NCBI GenBank assembly: GCA_900771085.1
Contig: CAAGMR010000056.1
Span: 1-39,162 of the forward strand
DNA: 39,162 bases
From: Clostridia bacterium
GTDB lineage: Bacteria > Bacillota > Clostridia > Oscillospirales > Acutalibacteraceae
Direction of reading: 5' to 3'
The position numbers were made by a program, and so were the translations under genes. Below the pieces are notes generated by a model, which searched no databases, was not told the DNA's origin, and saw nothing but the letters and a program-made list of their open reading frames with translations. Below, piece by piece: positions 23,779-32,037 of this stretch (position 1 is the stretch's first letter; the number at the start of each line of letters is the position of its first letter).

Positions 23779-25581
23779 TCAGCGTCCTCCGCCGCCGGTT
23801 CCGCCACCGGAGAATCCGCCGCCTCCACCGAATGAGGTGAAGCCGCCACCGCCCATTGATGCTGTGTGCATCTCTGCTGCGGATATACCCTGATGATAAC
23901 CGTTATATGATGACTGTGAAAAGCTGTTTGCAAGATTAATCCAGAGAAGGTAATCCATAGCGGTGAAGTCTCCACCTGCTCCATAAACACCATAATTTGG
24001 ATTGTCGAAGTAATCAGGAAGAATCTTCTTGAATTCGTCTGCTACCTCATCTGCAATACCGTAAAGAGTTGCATATACAAGGTATTCTCCCCAGAGTTCA
24101 ACCTCTTTTGCCTCTCTCTCGTTGATGATTGTGAATTCCTTAAGGTATTTTCTGAAACCGAGAACATTGAGGAACTGGCGTTTTCCTTCCGGAGTCAGTA
24201 CTGTGTCCTTACGCTTTATAAGCTTTCCGGTTTCAATGTTTGTGCAGCAGTCAACACGGATATGATTCTTTCCGGATGACTCAACGGCATCAAAGAACTC
24301 CTCAATGCGGCTGTAATGCCTGTTAGACCACTTTTCGAACTCTTTCTCCTGGAGTATGCCGTCTTTACCTGCAGCGTCTCTGAGGATAAGCCAGAGCTTG
24401 CCCTCGATGCCATAGGCGTCAGGGCCAAAGTTTTCACTGAAAGTGAAGCAGGCTTCTTCTCTTGAGGAAAGAAGTGCCTTGAGACCCGTAGGCGGCTCTT
24501 TATGAACAGTGATATATCCATTCTTAATCCATTTGAGGATATATGCGGACATGATATTGCCCTTCTCATTTTCCTCATTCATGAGCTTAAGAGCGGTATA
24601 TGTGGTATTGATGTCACCATCAAATGGCAATTCACGACAGTAATTGACATTCTTCTTTTCAGCACGGGTGATGGATGAAACGTTAATGTCTTCAACCTTT
24701 GCCGCACCAATAAGTTTTGTGAATACGAACACCAGCATTCCGACGATAAAGAGTCCAACACCGGATGCGGCAGCTGATGACTCATCTGAGAAAATATCGT
24801 CATCCTCTGTTACATTGCCTGACTCGTAATCGCTGTTTTCAAATGCAGTTTCCTTGAGTGTTTTGAAAGGAATGTCTCTTGAAACATTTGGAGAGAATTT
24901 ACTGTCAGTGAACTGGCAGAGAAGATTAACATAGTTGATGTAACCATGCTCTTCTGAAGTTACGACGATATCGCCATTGTCGATTGCGATATTGCCTTCA
25001 AGGCCAAAGGCCCAGAACTTTGTGTCGTCTCTTGTGAAGTCAAAGTCATCTGCACTGATGGTGATTTTAATAGCCTCAGGTGGTGAGCTTAAACCGTCAT
25101 TTACAAAGCGGATGTTAAAACCGTCACAGTCATCTTCAAATGACTGAACCATATTTGACATGTTGTAGCTTACCTGGTATCTGTGAAGGCCTGAAGAACC
25201 TACACCCCAGCAAAGCTCGAGTGCGCCGTCGTCATCAATGAACGTACCACATTTATTAGCTTTTTCTTTTCGGCTTCTGTCGATGTCCCAGTTACTGCCG
25301 GTATAGGTGAAATTCTTACCTGTTTCGAGGTCAGTAACCTGTAAGTCAGTGATTTTCATCTTGCCAAGATTGCCCTTGACGATGTACATCTCTGTCCAGT
25401 CATCCGGAACATCTACCTGCCAGATTTCAACTATTCTGCCGTTTCCCTCTCTGTCGAGGTCACAATGAATAGCTATTCCGTCAAGATCTCCGCTCTCTGC
25501 AAATGCAGGCACCACTGTTGCAACTGAAATCAGTGCTATGGCTGCAAGCAGAGTAAGCAGAGACAATAATCTCTTCTTCAT
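23779..25581 (-). CDS. DUF2207 membrane protein with glycine-rich tail
   Basis: The 600-residue protein has an N-terminal signal peptide (about 1-28, KKRLLSLLTLLAAIALISVATVVPAFA), an extracytoplasmic DUF2207 beta domain (about 30-250: GIAIHCDLDREGNGRIVEIW, DDGALELCWGVGSSGLHRYQVSY), a transmembrane helix near 275-295, and a cytosolic region to a Gly-rich C-terminus (about 576-600, GGGGF/GGGG repeats). The Gly-rich end is typical of DUF2207 and TPM-like proteins. It follows lemA by 23 bp, which is the standard partnership in bacteria; function in envelope maintenance is suspected but not established. AAAGG lies 9 nt before the ATG. Confidence 0.87.
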   Translation of the reverse strand: MKKRLLSLLTLLAAIALISVATVVPAFAESGDLDGIAIHCDLDREGNGRIVEIWQVDVPDDWTEMYIVKGNLGKMKITDLQVTDLETGKNFTYTGSNWDIDRSRKEKANKCGTFIDDDGALELCWGVGSSGLHRYQVSYNMSNMVQSFEDDCDGFNIRFVNDGLSSPPEAIKITISADDFDFTRDDTKFWAFGLEGNIAIDNGDIVVTSEEHGYINYVNLLCQFTDSKFSPNVSRDIPFKTLKETAFENSDYESGNVTEDDDIFSDESSAAASGVGLFIVGMLVFVFTKLIGAAKVEDINVSSITRAEKKNVNYCRELPFDGDINTTYTALKLMNEENEKGNIMSAYILKWIKNGYITVHKEPPTGLKALLSSREEACFTFSENFGPDAYGIEGKLWLILRDAAGKDGILQEKEFEKWSNRHYSRIEEFFDAVESSGKNHIRVDCCTNIETGKLIKRKDTVLTPEGKRQFLNVLGFRKYLKEFTIINEREAKEVELWGEYLVYATLYGIADEVADEFKKILPDYFDNPNYGVYGAGGDFTAMDYLLWINLANSFSQSSYNGYHQGISAAEMHTASMGGGGFTSFGGGGGFSGGGTGGGGR

Positions 25582-25604
25582 TTATAAAACCTTTACGTCT
25601 TTAT

Positions 25605-26162
25605 TTATCTTTTCATTGAAGGCATTTCTTTTTTGTCATCTGCAGTTTCAAGATATGCACGAACCTTGAAGCCGAGCATGCCTGCAACAATGCTTGTAGG
25701 GAACATACGGCATTCTCTGTTGAACTTTGTAACAGTGTCGTTGTAAACCATACGAGCCATACGAACGTTTTCTTCGTATTCCTTTACACCATCCATTGTT
25801 TCCTTGTACATGGTGTTAGCCTTGAGGTCAGGATAAGCTTCTGCAACTGCCATGAATCTGCTCATTGCATTTGTAAGCATGTTTTCCTGTGCTTCTGCTT
25901 CTTCTGATGTTGAAACATTTGTGATTGGTGCACGCTTTGCGAGAACGTCCATGAGTGTGTTGTACTCATGCTCATCATATTCTTTTGTGAGATCTGCAAG
26001 AGCTCCGAGAGCATCCCATCTTGTGTTCTGCTGAACGCCGATCTGTGACATTGCGTTACCGCAAAGTTCGTCAATTGAAACGAGCTTTCTCTGAACTGAA
26101 ACAATCCAGATTACTACGAGTGCAACTACTACCAGTAAAGCAATTAAAAGACCTAATTTCAT
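25605..26162 (-). CDS. lemA: LemA-family protein
   Basis: The 185-residue protein has an N-terminal membrane anchor (about 3-22) and a helical LemA domain: LVSIDELCGNAMSQIGVQQNTRWDALGALADLTKEY, then ANTMYKETMDGVKEYEENVRMARMVYNDTVTKFNRECRMFPTSIVAGMLGF. The C-terminal FPTSIVAGMLGF-x-VRAYLE is the family signature. LemA proteins are membrane-anchored helical bundles of unsettled function, usually next to a DUF2207 or TPM gene, as here. It is the first gene of lemA-DUF2207-acyltransferase, with GAGGT before the ATG and a CTGTGAAAATCACAG palindrome in its leader. Confidence 0.93.
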   Translation of the reverse strand: MKLGLLIALLVVVALVVIWIVSVQRKLVSIDELCGNAMSQIGVQQNTRWDALGALADLTKEYDEHEYNTLMDVLAKRAPITNVSTSEEAEAQENMLTNAMSRFMAVAEAYPDLKANTMYKETMDGVKEYEENVRMARMVYNDTVTKFNRECRMFPTSIVAGMLGFKVRAYLETADDKKEMPSMKR

Positions 26163-26196
26163 AATTAATACCTCAATTAATCAAAATATTTGATGG

Positions 26197-26211
26197 CTGT
26201 GAAAATCACAG
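26197..26211. promoter_or_regulatory. CTGTGA-N3-TCACAG palindrome upstream of lemA
   Basis: CTGTGAAAATCACAG has perfect 6-bp arms and lies 36-50 bp before the lemA ATG. It resembles the palindrome at 7368-7382 in both arms and length. It may be an operator; the binding protein is unknown. Confidence 0.4.
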
Positions 26212-26240
26212 TCTTCACCAATATCATTATAAATCTTTAC

Positions 26241-26279
26241 AACACAAAAAGCCACATTTCAGAATCGAAATGTGGCTTA
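26241..26279 (-). terminator. Intrinsic terminator after the PnuC-like gene
   Basis: AAGCCACATTTC and GAAATGTGGCTT form a 12-bp stem with a 7-nt loop, followed by TTTG on the minus strand. It ends the AbrB/lyase/PnuC operon. Confidence 0.85.
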
Positions 26280-26285
26280 AAATGT

Positions 26286-27536
26286 TTACGCTTTAATTTT
26301 CTTTTTTTCCTTCTTCTTAAGTACTTCAGGATGAGCCTTGATGTACTGTGACCACTTGATGTAGCCGTAAGTGGTATTGGTAAGATAACCAACCTTGAGT
26401 ACAAGAAGTACTATCTGACCGGAAAGAATGTTAATGATGGCCTCGAGAATTGCATCGATATACCATGCAATCCACTGTTCTCTGTAACGGAAGAGAATAA
26501 AGAGACCGTTAAGTACACCTACAACAGATACGCAGGCATCAAGGTAGCATACAAGGATCTCCATCTTTTCGTTGCCGTTGAAGAGGTCTGTACCAAGGTC
26601 AACGAGTGTAAGAAGGTAACCTACTACAGCTGTCCAGATAAAGATGAAGGCAATAATGAATACCTCCTGCTTGCCTGTAAGTGTTCTGACCTCTGTAAGC
26701 TCATCTTCGTTCTTGTCCGGATGTCTGTGCCAGTTAATGAAGCTGATGATATCGCATGGAAGCCAGAAGAAGAGTGTTGTTGCCATGGTAGCGAAGCGGT
26801 ATGCAAGAACTACTGTGATAACAATCTCTGTGATTTCAACAAATACTGAAACGATAAAGTTCCACTTGCTCTGCTTGGAAATAAGAAGTTCGCAGAGAAC
26901 GTTGAGGAATGTATCAAGAAGGTAAAGAGCCATAATCCAGATACCGGATACGCCGTTTACCGATTCCTCAGGGAATACCAGTGAGAAAATGGATGCCATT
27001 ACAACGATGATGAGGAACCAGCACTTCTCATAGGTTGTGAAGAATCTGTCCCAGAAAATCATTATAAAGAATGCAATTGCAGCAAAGCCAAAGGCCATTG
27101 CCCAGCCAAATGTATTACTGCTGGTGTCAGCATAGTGTTCCTTTACGGCAGCGCTGATATCATCGTCGCTTGCCTCGCTGAGGAAAGCGACAGAAGGACC
27201 TTTTTCTGTCTCGTAAACGTAGCCGGTCACTTCCTGACCTTCAGGAAGTGACTCCCATTCCTCATAGGAGTAAGTTACGAACATGGATGTCTTCTCATCG
27301 TCTGAGACGTATTCTACGATACATTTGGTTGAATCCTCGTCGTAACCCTCATCTTCGGCAGAAAGCGCTCTGACGAACTGCTGAGTGCCTTTGAAGGTGT
27401 AGTTTGCTGTTGGTGTGTTAAGTGTGCGAAAACCTTTTGCAAGGAAAACAATGGTAAGGATTGTAAGAACAACGCAGCTTACTACCCTCGCCCAGTACCA
27501 TATTTTTGATGCCATTGATCTGGAGTTTGTGCTCAT
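26286..27536 (-). CDS. PnuC-family transporter with N-terminal extracytoplasmic extension
   Basis: The 416-residue protein is about twice the usual PnuC length. The C-terminal part (about 165-400) is a PnuC-like core with seven or so helices, ending in the diagnostic FRYREQWIAWYIDAILEAIINI and VGYLTNTTYGYIKW. PnuC proteins import nicotinamide riboside or related NAD precursors. The first 160 residues are a helix (16-33), an acidic soluble region (about 40-140, rich in D/E) and a second helix (144-162), not part of normal PnuC. The start ATG overlaps the stop of the upstream lyase-like gene by 4 bp (ATGA), so translation is coupled. The substrate is inferred from the family only. A charged KKKEKKK tail lies at the C-terminus. 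Confidence 0.78.
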   Translation of the reverse strand: MSTNSRSMASKIWYWARVVSCVVLTILTIVFLAKGFRTLNTPTANYTFKGTQQFVRALSAEDEGYDEDSTKCIVEYVSDDEKTSMFVTYSYEEWESLPEGQEVTGYVYETEKGPSVAFLSEASDDDISAAVKEHYADTSSNTFGWAMAFGFAAIAFFIMIFWDRFFTTYEKCWFLIIVVMASIFSLVFPEESVNGVSGIWIMALYLLDTFLNVLCELLISKQSKWNFIVSVFVEITEIVITVVLAYRFATMATTLFFWLPCDIISFINWHRHPDKNEDELTEVRTLTGKQEVFIIAFIFIWTAVVGYLLTLVDLGTDLFNGNEKMEILVCYLDACVSVVGVLNGLFILFRYREQWIAWYIDAILEAIINILSGQIVLLVLKVGYLTNTTYGYIKWSQYIKAHPEVLKKKEKKKIKA

Positions 27537-28813
27537 AAAGTAATTAATCCCTTTTCTAACATTTTCTGGAGTGACATATAAACGCCGAGTTTGGCGTGCG
27601 GGAATGTCAGACCACCCTGATAATATATTGCATATGGTTCACGAATAGGACCGTCTGCAGAGAGCTCGATTGAAGAGCCCTGAACAAAGTCGCCTGCTGC
27701 CATGATTACTTCGCTGTCGTAACCCGGAATCGGGCTTGGAACAGGAGTAACATAGCTGTCAACGGGAGCAGCGGCCTGGATGCCCTCGCAGAAAGCGATC
27801 ATTGCTTCAGGTGAACCGAGTTCAATTGACTGAATGATATCATGTCTGCTTTCGGTACCATTTGGAACAACATTAAAGCCAAGTTTTTCATAAGCATTTG
27901 CAACGAGTATTGAACCCTTGATTGCAGAAGCTACAACTGTCGGTGAAAGGAAGAAGCCCTGGTAAAGAGCTGTGTTGACTGTAAGGCTTGCACCTACGTC
28001 CTGTCCGAGACCCGGAGCACTGAGACGGTAAGCGCATCTGTCTACAAGATCCTTGCGTCCGGCAATGTATCCGCCGATTGGAGCAAGTCCGCCGCCCGGA
28101 TTCTTGATGAGAGAACCAACAATCATATCTGCGCCAACGTCAGATGGTTCGATTGTCTCCACGAATTCGCCGTAGCAGTTATCAACCATAACGTTGATGG
28201 CAGGATTGATTTCTTTAATGAACTTAATAAGTTCGCCAATCTGCTTTACTGAAAAAGTAGGACGCATAGCGTAACCCTTTGAACGCTGAATGGTTACAAG
28301 CTTTGTCTTTTCGTTGATGGCAGCCTTAATGCCGTCATAGTCAAATGTGCCATCCGGGAGAAGGTCAACCTGTCTGTAAGAAACGCCATATTCCTTAAGA
28401 GAACAAGGTGACGGTCTGATACCGATAACCTCTTCAAGAGTGTCATATGGTGCACCTACAGGAGAAAGAAGTTCGTCTCCCGGAAGAAGGTTTGCGGAAA
28501 GTGCAACTGTGAGTGCATGGGTTCCGCAGGTAATCTGAGGACGTACAAGTGCTGCCTCTGTATGGAATACACTTGCATATACTTCTTCAAGTGTGTCACG
28601 ACCAAGGTCGTCGTGACCATAGCCGGTGGTACCGGCAAAGCATGCGGCAGAAACCTTGTTCTTCTGCATTGCCTTGATAACTTTATACTGATTGGCTTCA
28701 GCCACTGCATCTATCTCTGCAAATCTTCCCTTGAGATCCTCAAGAATTGACTCGCCAAAACTGATGACAGCAGGGCTTATGCCAAGTTCCATAAGCATTT
28801 CCTGATTTGTCAT
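27533..28813 (-). CDS. YnbB-type methionine gamma-lyase-like PLP enzyme
   Basis: The 426-residue fold-type I PLP enzyme belongs to the family annotated as methionine gamma-lyase or aluminium-resistance protein. Visible features are CGTHALTVALSANLLPGD (cofactor phosphate binding, about 96-113), VMVDNCYGEF (208-217, cofactor Asp) and SLIKNPGGG with the Schiff-base Lys237. The family is common in Bacillota, and its natural reaction is not certain despite the name; a C-S lyase is a fair guess. AAAGGAGA lies in the end of the preceding AbrB-like gene, and the next gene (PnuC-like) overlaps by 4 bp, so this is the middle gene of a tight operon. Confidence 0.85.
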   Translation of the reverse strand: MTNQEMLMELGISPAVISFGESILEDLKGRFAEIDAVAEANQYKVIKAMQKNKVSAACFAGTTGYGHDDLGRDTLEEVYASVFHTEAALVRPQITCGTHALTVALSANLLPGDELLSPVGAPYDTLEEVIGIRPSPCSLKEYGVSYRQVDLLPDGTFDYDGIKAAINEKTKLVTIQRSKGYAMRPTFSVKQIGELIKFIKEINPAINVMVDNCYGEFVETIEPSDVGADMIVGSLIKNPGGGLAPIGGYIAGRKDLVDRCAYRLSAPGLGQDVGASLTVNTALYQGFFLSPTVVASAIKGSILVANAYEKLGFNVVPNGTESRHDIIQSIELGSPEAMIAFCEGIQAAAPVDSYVTPVPSPIPGYDSEVIMAAGDFVQGSSIELSADGPIREPYAIYYQGGLTFPHAKLGVYMSLQKMLEKGLITL

Positions 28814-28816
28814 TTG

Positions 28817-29068
28817 TTAATCTCCTTTTACGCCACTATCATCCATGTCCTGAAATACCTTTTCTGCAACATTACTCATTATTTCAGGTTTGGTTACGAT
28901 TACGCCGGTGCTCTCATCGCCAAGGATCAGCAGAGTGTCACCGGGCTGAATATTGAACAGTTTTCTTGCGTCTTTCGGAATTACAATCTGGCCCTTTTCG
29001 CCAACTTTTACGGTGCCGAAAATATGCCTACCGCGAAGACCGCCAAGAACATGTTTGCCCCCGGGCAT
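28817..29068 (-). CDS. AbrB/SpoVT-type small DNA-binding protein
   Basis: The 83-residue protein has a swapped-hairpin AbrB domain: GTVKVGEKGQIVIPKDARKLFNIQPGDTLLILGDE at about residues 18-52. The GQIVIPK-x-R-x2-F-x-I-x-PGD pattern is diagnostic. The N-terminal GGLRGRHIFG and the C-terminal helix are unassigned. It is the first gene of the operon, with AAGAGGTGATT before the ATG, so it probably regulates its own operon or acts as a transition-state type regulator. It is 3 bp from the start of the PLP-enzyme gene. Confidence 0.88.
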   Translation of the reverse strand: MPGGKHVLGGLRGRHIFGTVKVGEKGQIVIPKDARKLFNIQPGDTLLILGDESTGVIVTKPEIMSNVAEKVFQDMDDSGVKGD

Positions 29069-29094
29069 TATTAATCACCTCTTACATAAAACGA

Positions 29095-29128
29095 AAAGAT
29101 GGAAGCTATAAGCTTCCATCTTTATTTT
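29095..29128. terminator. Terminator downstream of folBK
   Basis: AAAGATGGAAGCT and AGCTTCCATCTTT form a perfect 13-bp stem with a 3-nt loop. TTTTCGTTTT follows on the minus strand. Confidence 0.85.
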
Positions 29129-29157
29129 TGTCATACTTTTCCTACAAGTATAACTTT

Positions 29158-29979
29158 TTAGCTATTCTCAGTCAACTGTTTATACAGCTGTTCTATGGTT
29201 AAATTGAGCACCGGATGGCGAAGCCATGGTGCAAGCTCCATCATAGGTTTTAAAACGAAATCTCTGTTCTGCATGTCTATGTGTGGAATGTGAAGCTCTT
29301 CGGTATCAATTACCTCGTTGTCATAGAAAAGAATATCGAGGTCCAGAGTGCGAGGGCCCCAGTGAACAAGGCGCTCTCTTCCCGCTTCTGACTCTATCTC
29401 ATGAAGCTTTGAGAGAAGTTCGTCCGGCTCAAGAGTAGTCTTTAAAAGAAGCGCTCCGTTTAGGAAACTGTCCTGTTCAACTCCGCCATATGGCTCGGTT
29501 TCTATAAGAGATGATACCTTTAAAACTTCAATGTTTTCGTCATCGTCCAGAGCCTTTACAGCATCATCGATATACTGCTTTTTGTCTCCCATATTTGAAC
29601 CGAGAGCAATATAAGCCTTGTGCCAGCCTCTTGTAATGGTAACGGCCACCGTCTTAAACGGAAGGCCGATAGGCGCTGACGGTTTTGACACCGTAAGTGT
29701 CACCTGTGACACAAGTGGAAAAGCCATGAGAATTGCATGTGTTACATTCTCTGCCACTGTCTCTATAAGATCCCATGTGTTTTCCTGCATCACTCTTGTG
29801 ATGAGATGAGCCACCTCACCGTAGTTGACAGATGCGTTTAAATCGTCTGTTTTTCCTGATTTTCTGGTATCAACAAGAAGCTTTGCAGAAACATAGAAAT
29901 TCTGTCCGTTGCGCTTTTCTGTTTCAAAAACGCCGTGATGAGCGAAGACCTCAAGCTCTTTAATGATTATCTTATCCAA
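29158..29979 (-). CDS. folK: Dihydroneopterin aldolase / HPPK fusion
   Basis: This is a 273-residue bifunctional folate enzyme. Residues 1-118 are FolB (IIIKELEVFAHHGVFETEKRNGQNF, then VNYGEVAHLI and the late KPSAPIG), which cleaves dihydroneopterin. Residues about 120-273 are FolK (YIALGSNMGDKKQYIDDAV, WGPRTLDLDILFYDNE, HIPH), which adds pyrophosphate to hydroxymethyldihydropterin. The start is a TTG at 29979: AAGGAGG lies 8 nt upstream, and the FolB sequence begins exactly there. It overlaps the end of folP by 8 bp. FolB-FolK fusions are known in other bacteria. It is the last gene of the folate operon. Confidence 0.95.
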   Translation of the reverse strand: MDKIIIKELEVFAHHGVFETEKRNGQNFYVSAKLLVDTRKSGKTDDLNASVNYGEVAHLITRVMQENTWDLIETVAENVTHAILMAFPLVSQVTLTVSKPSAPIGLPFKTVAVTITRGWHKAYIALGSNMGDKKQYIDDAVKALDDDENIEVLKVSSLIETEPYGGVEQDSFLNGALLLKTTLEPDELLSKLHEIESEAGRERLVHWGPRTLDLDILFYDNEVIDTEELHIPHIDMQNRDFVLKPMMELAPWLRHPVLNLTIEQLYKQLTENS

Positions 29980-30793
29980 GCTCTGCGCCTCCTTTTAAGA
30001 TGGCCTCAGTCATTCTGATGGCTCTGACATTTTCCTTAACATCATGAACTCTTACCATACCGCAGCCCTTCATTACACCGATGACGGTTGTGGCAACCGT
30101 GCCCTCTACACGTTCATCCGCAGGAAGGTCAAGTGTGAGACCTATAACTGATTTTCTGGATGTTGCAAGAAGCACAGGGTATCCGAGACCGACTATCTCG
30201 TCCACTTCGTTTATAACTTCAAGGTTGTTTTCATAAGTCTTTCCGAACCCAACGCCCGGGTCAAGAATAATCTTATCGTCAGGAATGCCTGCATTATGCG
30301 CAATTTTTATGCTTTCCTCAAGATCGTCCAGTACATCTTCCATGAAGTTTTCATATACTGCTTCTTTGCGGTTATGCATTAAAAACACAGGCACGTTGTA
30401 CTCTGCGGCAACGCCTGCTATTTCAGGGTCATACTTAAGACCCCATATATCGTTGAGCGCATCTGCACCGGCTTCAATTGCCGCTTTAGCGACGCCGCTC
30501 TTGTATGTATCAACAGATACGGGAATATCAAAATTCTCTTTTATGGCACGGATTATCGGTACAACGCGGCCAATCTCCTCCTCATCTGAAAGAAGAGTGT
30601 AGCCCGGTCTTGTTGACTCACCGCCAACATCTATGATATCGGCACCATCATCTATCATTTCCTTTACATGGGCAAGAGCGGCATCAAAGTCGTTCCACTT
30701 TCCTCCATCGGAAAAGCTGTCCGGTGTCACATTGAGAATGCCCATGACATAGCAATGTTTATTGAAATCAAATTCTCTGTTACCAATAATCAT
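29972..30793 (-). CDS. folP: Dihydropteroate synthase
   Basis: FolP couples hydroxymethyldihydropterin pyrophosphate to p-aminobenzoate and is the sulfonamide target. The 273-residue TIM-barrel protein shows MGILNVTPDSFSDGGK (17-32), DVGGESTRPGY (56-66), VSVDTYKSGVAKAA and LDPGVGFGKTYENN, and ends in the RVHDVKENVRAIRM block. It lies 3 bp after the HD-domain gene, with GGAG before the ATG, and 8 bp overlapped with folBK. It is part of the THF-riboswitch operon. Confidence 0.97.
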   Translation of the reverse strand: MIIGNREFDFNKHCYVMGILNVTPDSFSDGGKWNDFDAALAHVKEMIDDGADIIDVGGESTRPGYTLLSDEEEIGRVVPIIRAIKENFDIPVSVDTYKSGVAKAAIEAGADALNDIWGLKYDPEIAGVAAEYNVPVFLMHNRKEAVYENFMEDVLDDLEESIKIAHNAGIPDDKIILDPGVGFGKTYENNLEVINEVDEIVGLGYPVLLATSRKSVIGLTLDLPADERVEGTVATTVIGVMKGCGMVRVHDVKENVRAIRMTEAILKGGAELG

Positions 30794-30796
30794 AAT

Positions 30797-31276
30797 TTAC
30801 TCCGTAATGTAAAGATTTCTTTTTTCCATAGGCCAGTTGCAGGTATCGGCTGCATCGCACGCAAAACAGTTGCGGCTTTTCTTATCGGCTCTGTAAAGAT
30901 AATCTCCAAGTGAACTCTTATCAGTGTCTTTCTCTCTGTGCATGGAGATGGCATCTGTAATGATGTTAATCTCCTCTTCATCAAAGCCGCACTGAGACAA
31001 TATATCTTTCGCGAGTCTTACGCTCGCCTTCTCGTGAGGCTCGCCCTCCGTGTACTGGGCAGCTCTGCCCAGGTCGTGAAGAAGAGCTGTTGCGTAAATG
31101 ATTTCTTTTTCAATGTTTGCGCCGTCTTCGAGCGCATAAATATACATTAAACGCGCTACAGACAGCGCATGATCGAGAGAATGACCGCAGTATAAGCGGT
31201 CCTTCTCCAGTTCATCAATGGCTGCCTGTGTTGTCATATAAAGCTCGTTTTCTCCAATAGCTTTAATTCTATTCAT
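30797..31276 (-). CDS. HD-domain phosphohydrolase-like protein in the folate operon
   Basis: The 159-residue protein has an HD domain: H32 (GHSLDHALSVARL), H67-D68 (ATALLHDLGRA), H81 (GEPHEKASVRLA), H113 (ISMHREKD) and D131 (LYRADKKSRNC), which can build a metal site. A short C-terminal Cys cluster follows (C137, C140, C146). It lies 1 bp after folE and 3 bp before folP. The pathway between FolE and FolB needs removal of phosphates from dihydroneopterin triphosphate. The archaeal MptB, also an HD phosphodiesterase, acts on a similar pterin, so this gene may perform that step; this is inference from position and fold. Another possibility is a general nucleotide hydrolase. Confidence 0.8.
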   Translation of the reverse strand: MNRIKAIGENELYMTTQAAIDELEKDRLYCGHSLDHALSVARLMYIYALEDGANIEKEIIYATALLHDLGRAAQYTEGEPHEKASVRLAKDILSQCGFDEEEINIITDAISMHREKDTDKSSLGDYLYRADKKSRNCFACDAADTCNWPMEKRNLYITE

Positions 31277-31277
31277 C

Positions 31278-31832
31278 TTAACCTCTTACCATCTGGAAGA
31301 ATGTCTGCTGAAGGTTGAAATCTTCTGCAAAAGCGCCGCGGGAAACAACAGTTGTTGTCTTTGTTCCCGGCTTCTGAACACCGCGCATGGTCATGCACAT
31401 GTGTTCAGCTTCTATCATTACCATTACGCCCTTTGGTTCAAGGTACTGCTCGAGAGCGTCGGCAATCTGGCTTGTAAGATTCTCCTGAATCTGCGGGCGG
31501 CGAGCATATACCTCAACGGTACGTGCAAGCTTTGAAAGACCGGCTACCTTGCCGTTTGGAATGTAAGCAACATGTGCCTTGCCGTAAAACGGAAGAAGAT
31601 GATGCTCGCAAACCGAGTAAAAAGTAATATCTTTCTCTACAACAATATTGTCGCCACTTGCAGAAAACTTCTTTGTGAGATGAGGTTCAGCGCTCTGTGT
31701 AAGGCCGCCGAATACTTCTTCACACATTCTGGCAATACGGTCGGGAGTTTCGAGGAGACCCTCTCTGTTCGGGTCTTCGCCAATACCTTCAAGAATAAGG
31801 TTTACTCCCTGCTTAATCTTTTCCTGATCCAT
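31278..31832 (-). CDS. folE: GTP cyclohydrolase I
   Basis: FolE opens GTP and makes dihydroneopterin triphosphate, the entry to folate. The 184-residue protein has the zinc and active-site motifs of the family: FYSVCEHHLLPFYGKAHVAYIP (Cys/His ligands), GLSKLARTVEVYARRPQIQENLT, and EAEHMCMTMRGVQKPGT (second Cys ligand). AAAGGA lies 9 nt before the ATG. It is the first gene of folE-HD-folP-folBK, directly behind a terminator governed by a THF riboswitch. Confidence 0.97.
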   Translation of the reverse strand: MDQEKIKQGVNLILEGIGEDPNREGLLETPDRIARMCEEVFGGLTQSAEPHLTKKFSASGDNIVVEKDITFYSVCEHHLLPFYGKAHVAYIPNGKVAGLSKLARTVEVYARRPQIQENLTSQIADALEQYLEPKGVMVMIEAEHMCMTMRGVQKPGTKTTTVVSRGAFAEDFNLQQTFFQMVRG

Positions 31833-31867
31833 GTAGATCTTCCTTTCTCTGAAAAGTTAAGCCCCAT

Positions 31868-31917
31868 AAAAACAAAAACATCTCAATTGTTTACGGACCC
31901 GTTCACAATTGAGATGT
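31868..31917 (-). terminator. Terminator controlled by the THF riboswitch
   Basis: ACATCTCAATTGT and ACAATTGAGATGT form a perfect 13-bp stem around a 14-nt loop, followed on the minus strand by TTTTGTTTTT, between the aptamer and folE. Confidence 0.9.
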
Positions 31918-31929
31918 AAAAATCTTTGT

Positions 31930-32032
31930 GCAATGGGGGCCGAACAGTCACACCGCAAGGTAATCCCTTTTCGTTTTCAATGCCGTCCCTGGCAAAGAAA
32001 CACTTAAAACGCGTGGTGTTCTCTTTTGCGAG
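31930..32032 (-). promoter_or_regulatory. Class-I tetrahydrofolate riboswitch
   Basis: Reading towards folE, the order is GAACA (P2), GCGTTTTAAGTG (conserved junction), TTTC..GCC-AGGGAC-GGC..GAAA (P3 with its loop), ACGAA, AAGG-GATTA-CCTT (P4), GCGGTG (conserved junction) and TGTTC (P2 closing). This matches, element by element, the THF-I aptamer that I recall from folE/folT leaders of Bacillota. A terminator hairpin follows at once, so THF should shut off folE. A TATAAT at 32037-32042, overlapping the end of the transporter gene, is the likely promoter. P1 is not clear by eye. Confidence 0.85.
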
Positions 32033-32037
32033 TTCAA

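Noticed and set aside
23633..23893. Proline-rich open frame on the plus strand
   Set aside because: It is the antisense of the glycine-rich 3' end of the DUF2207 gene (GGN codons read as CCN/NCC).
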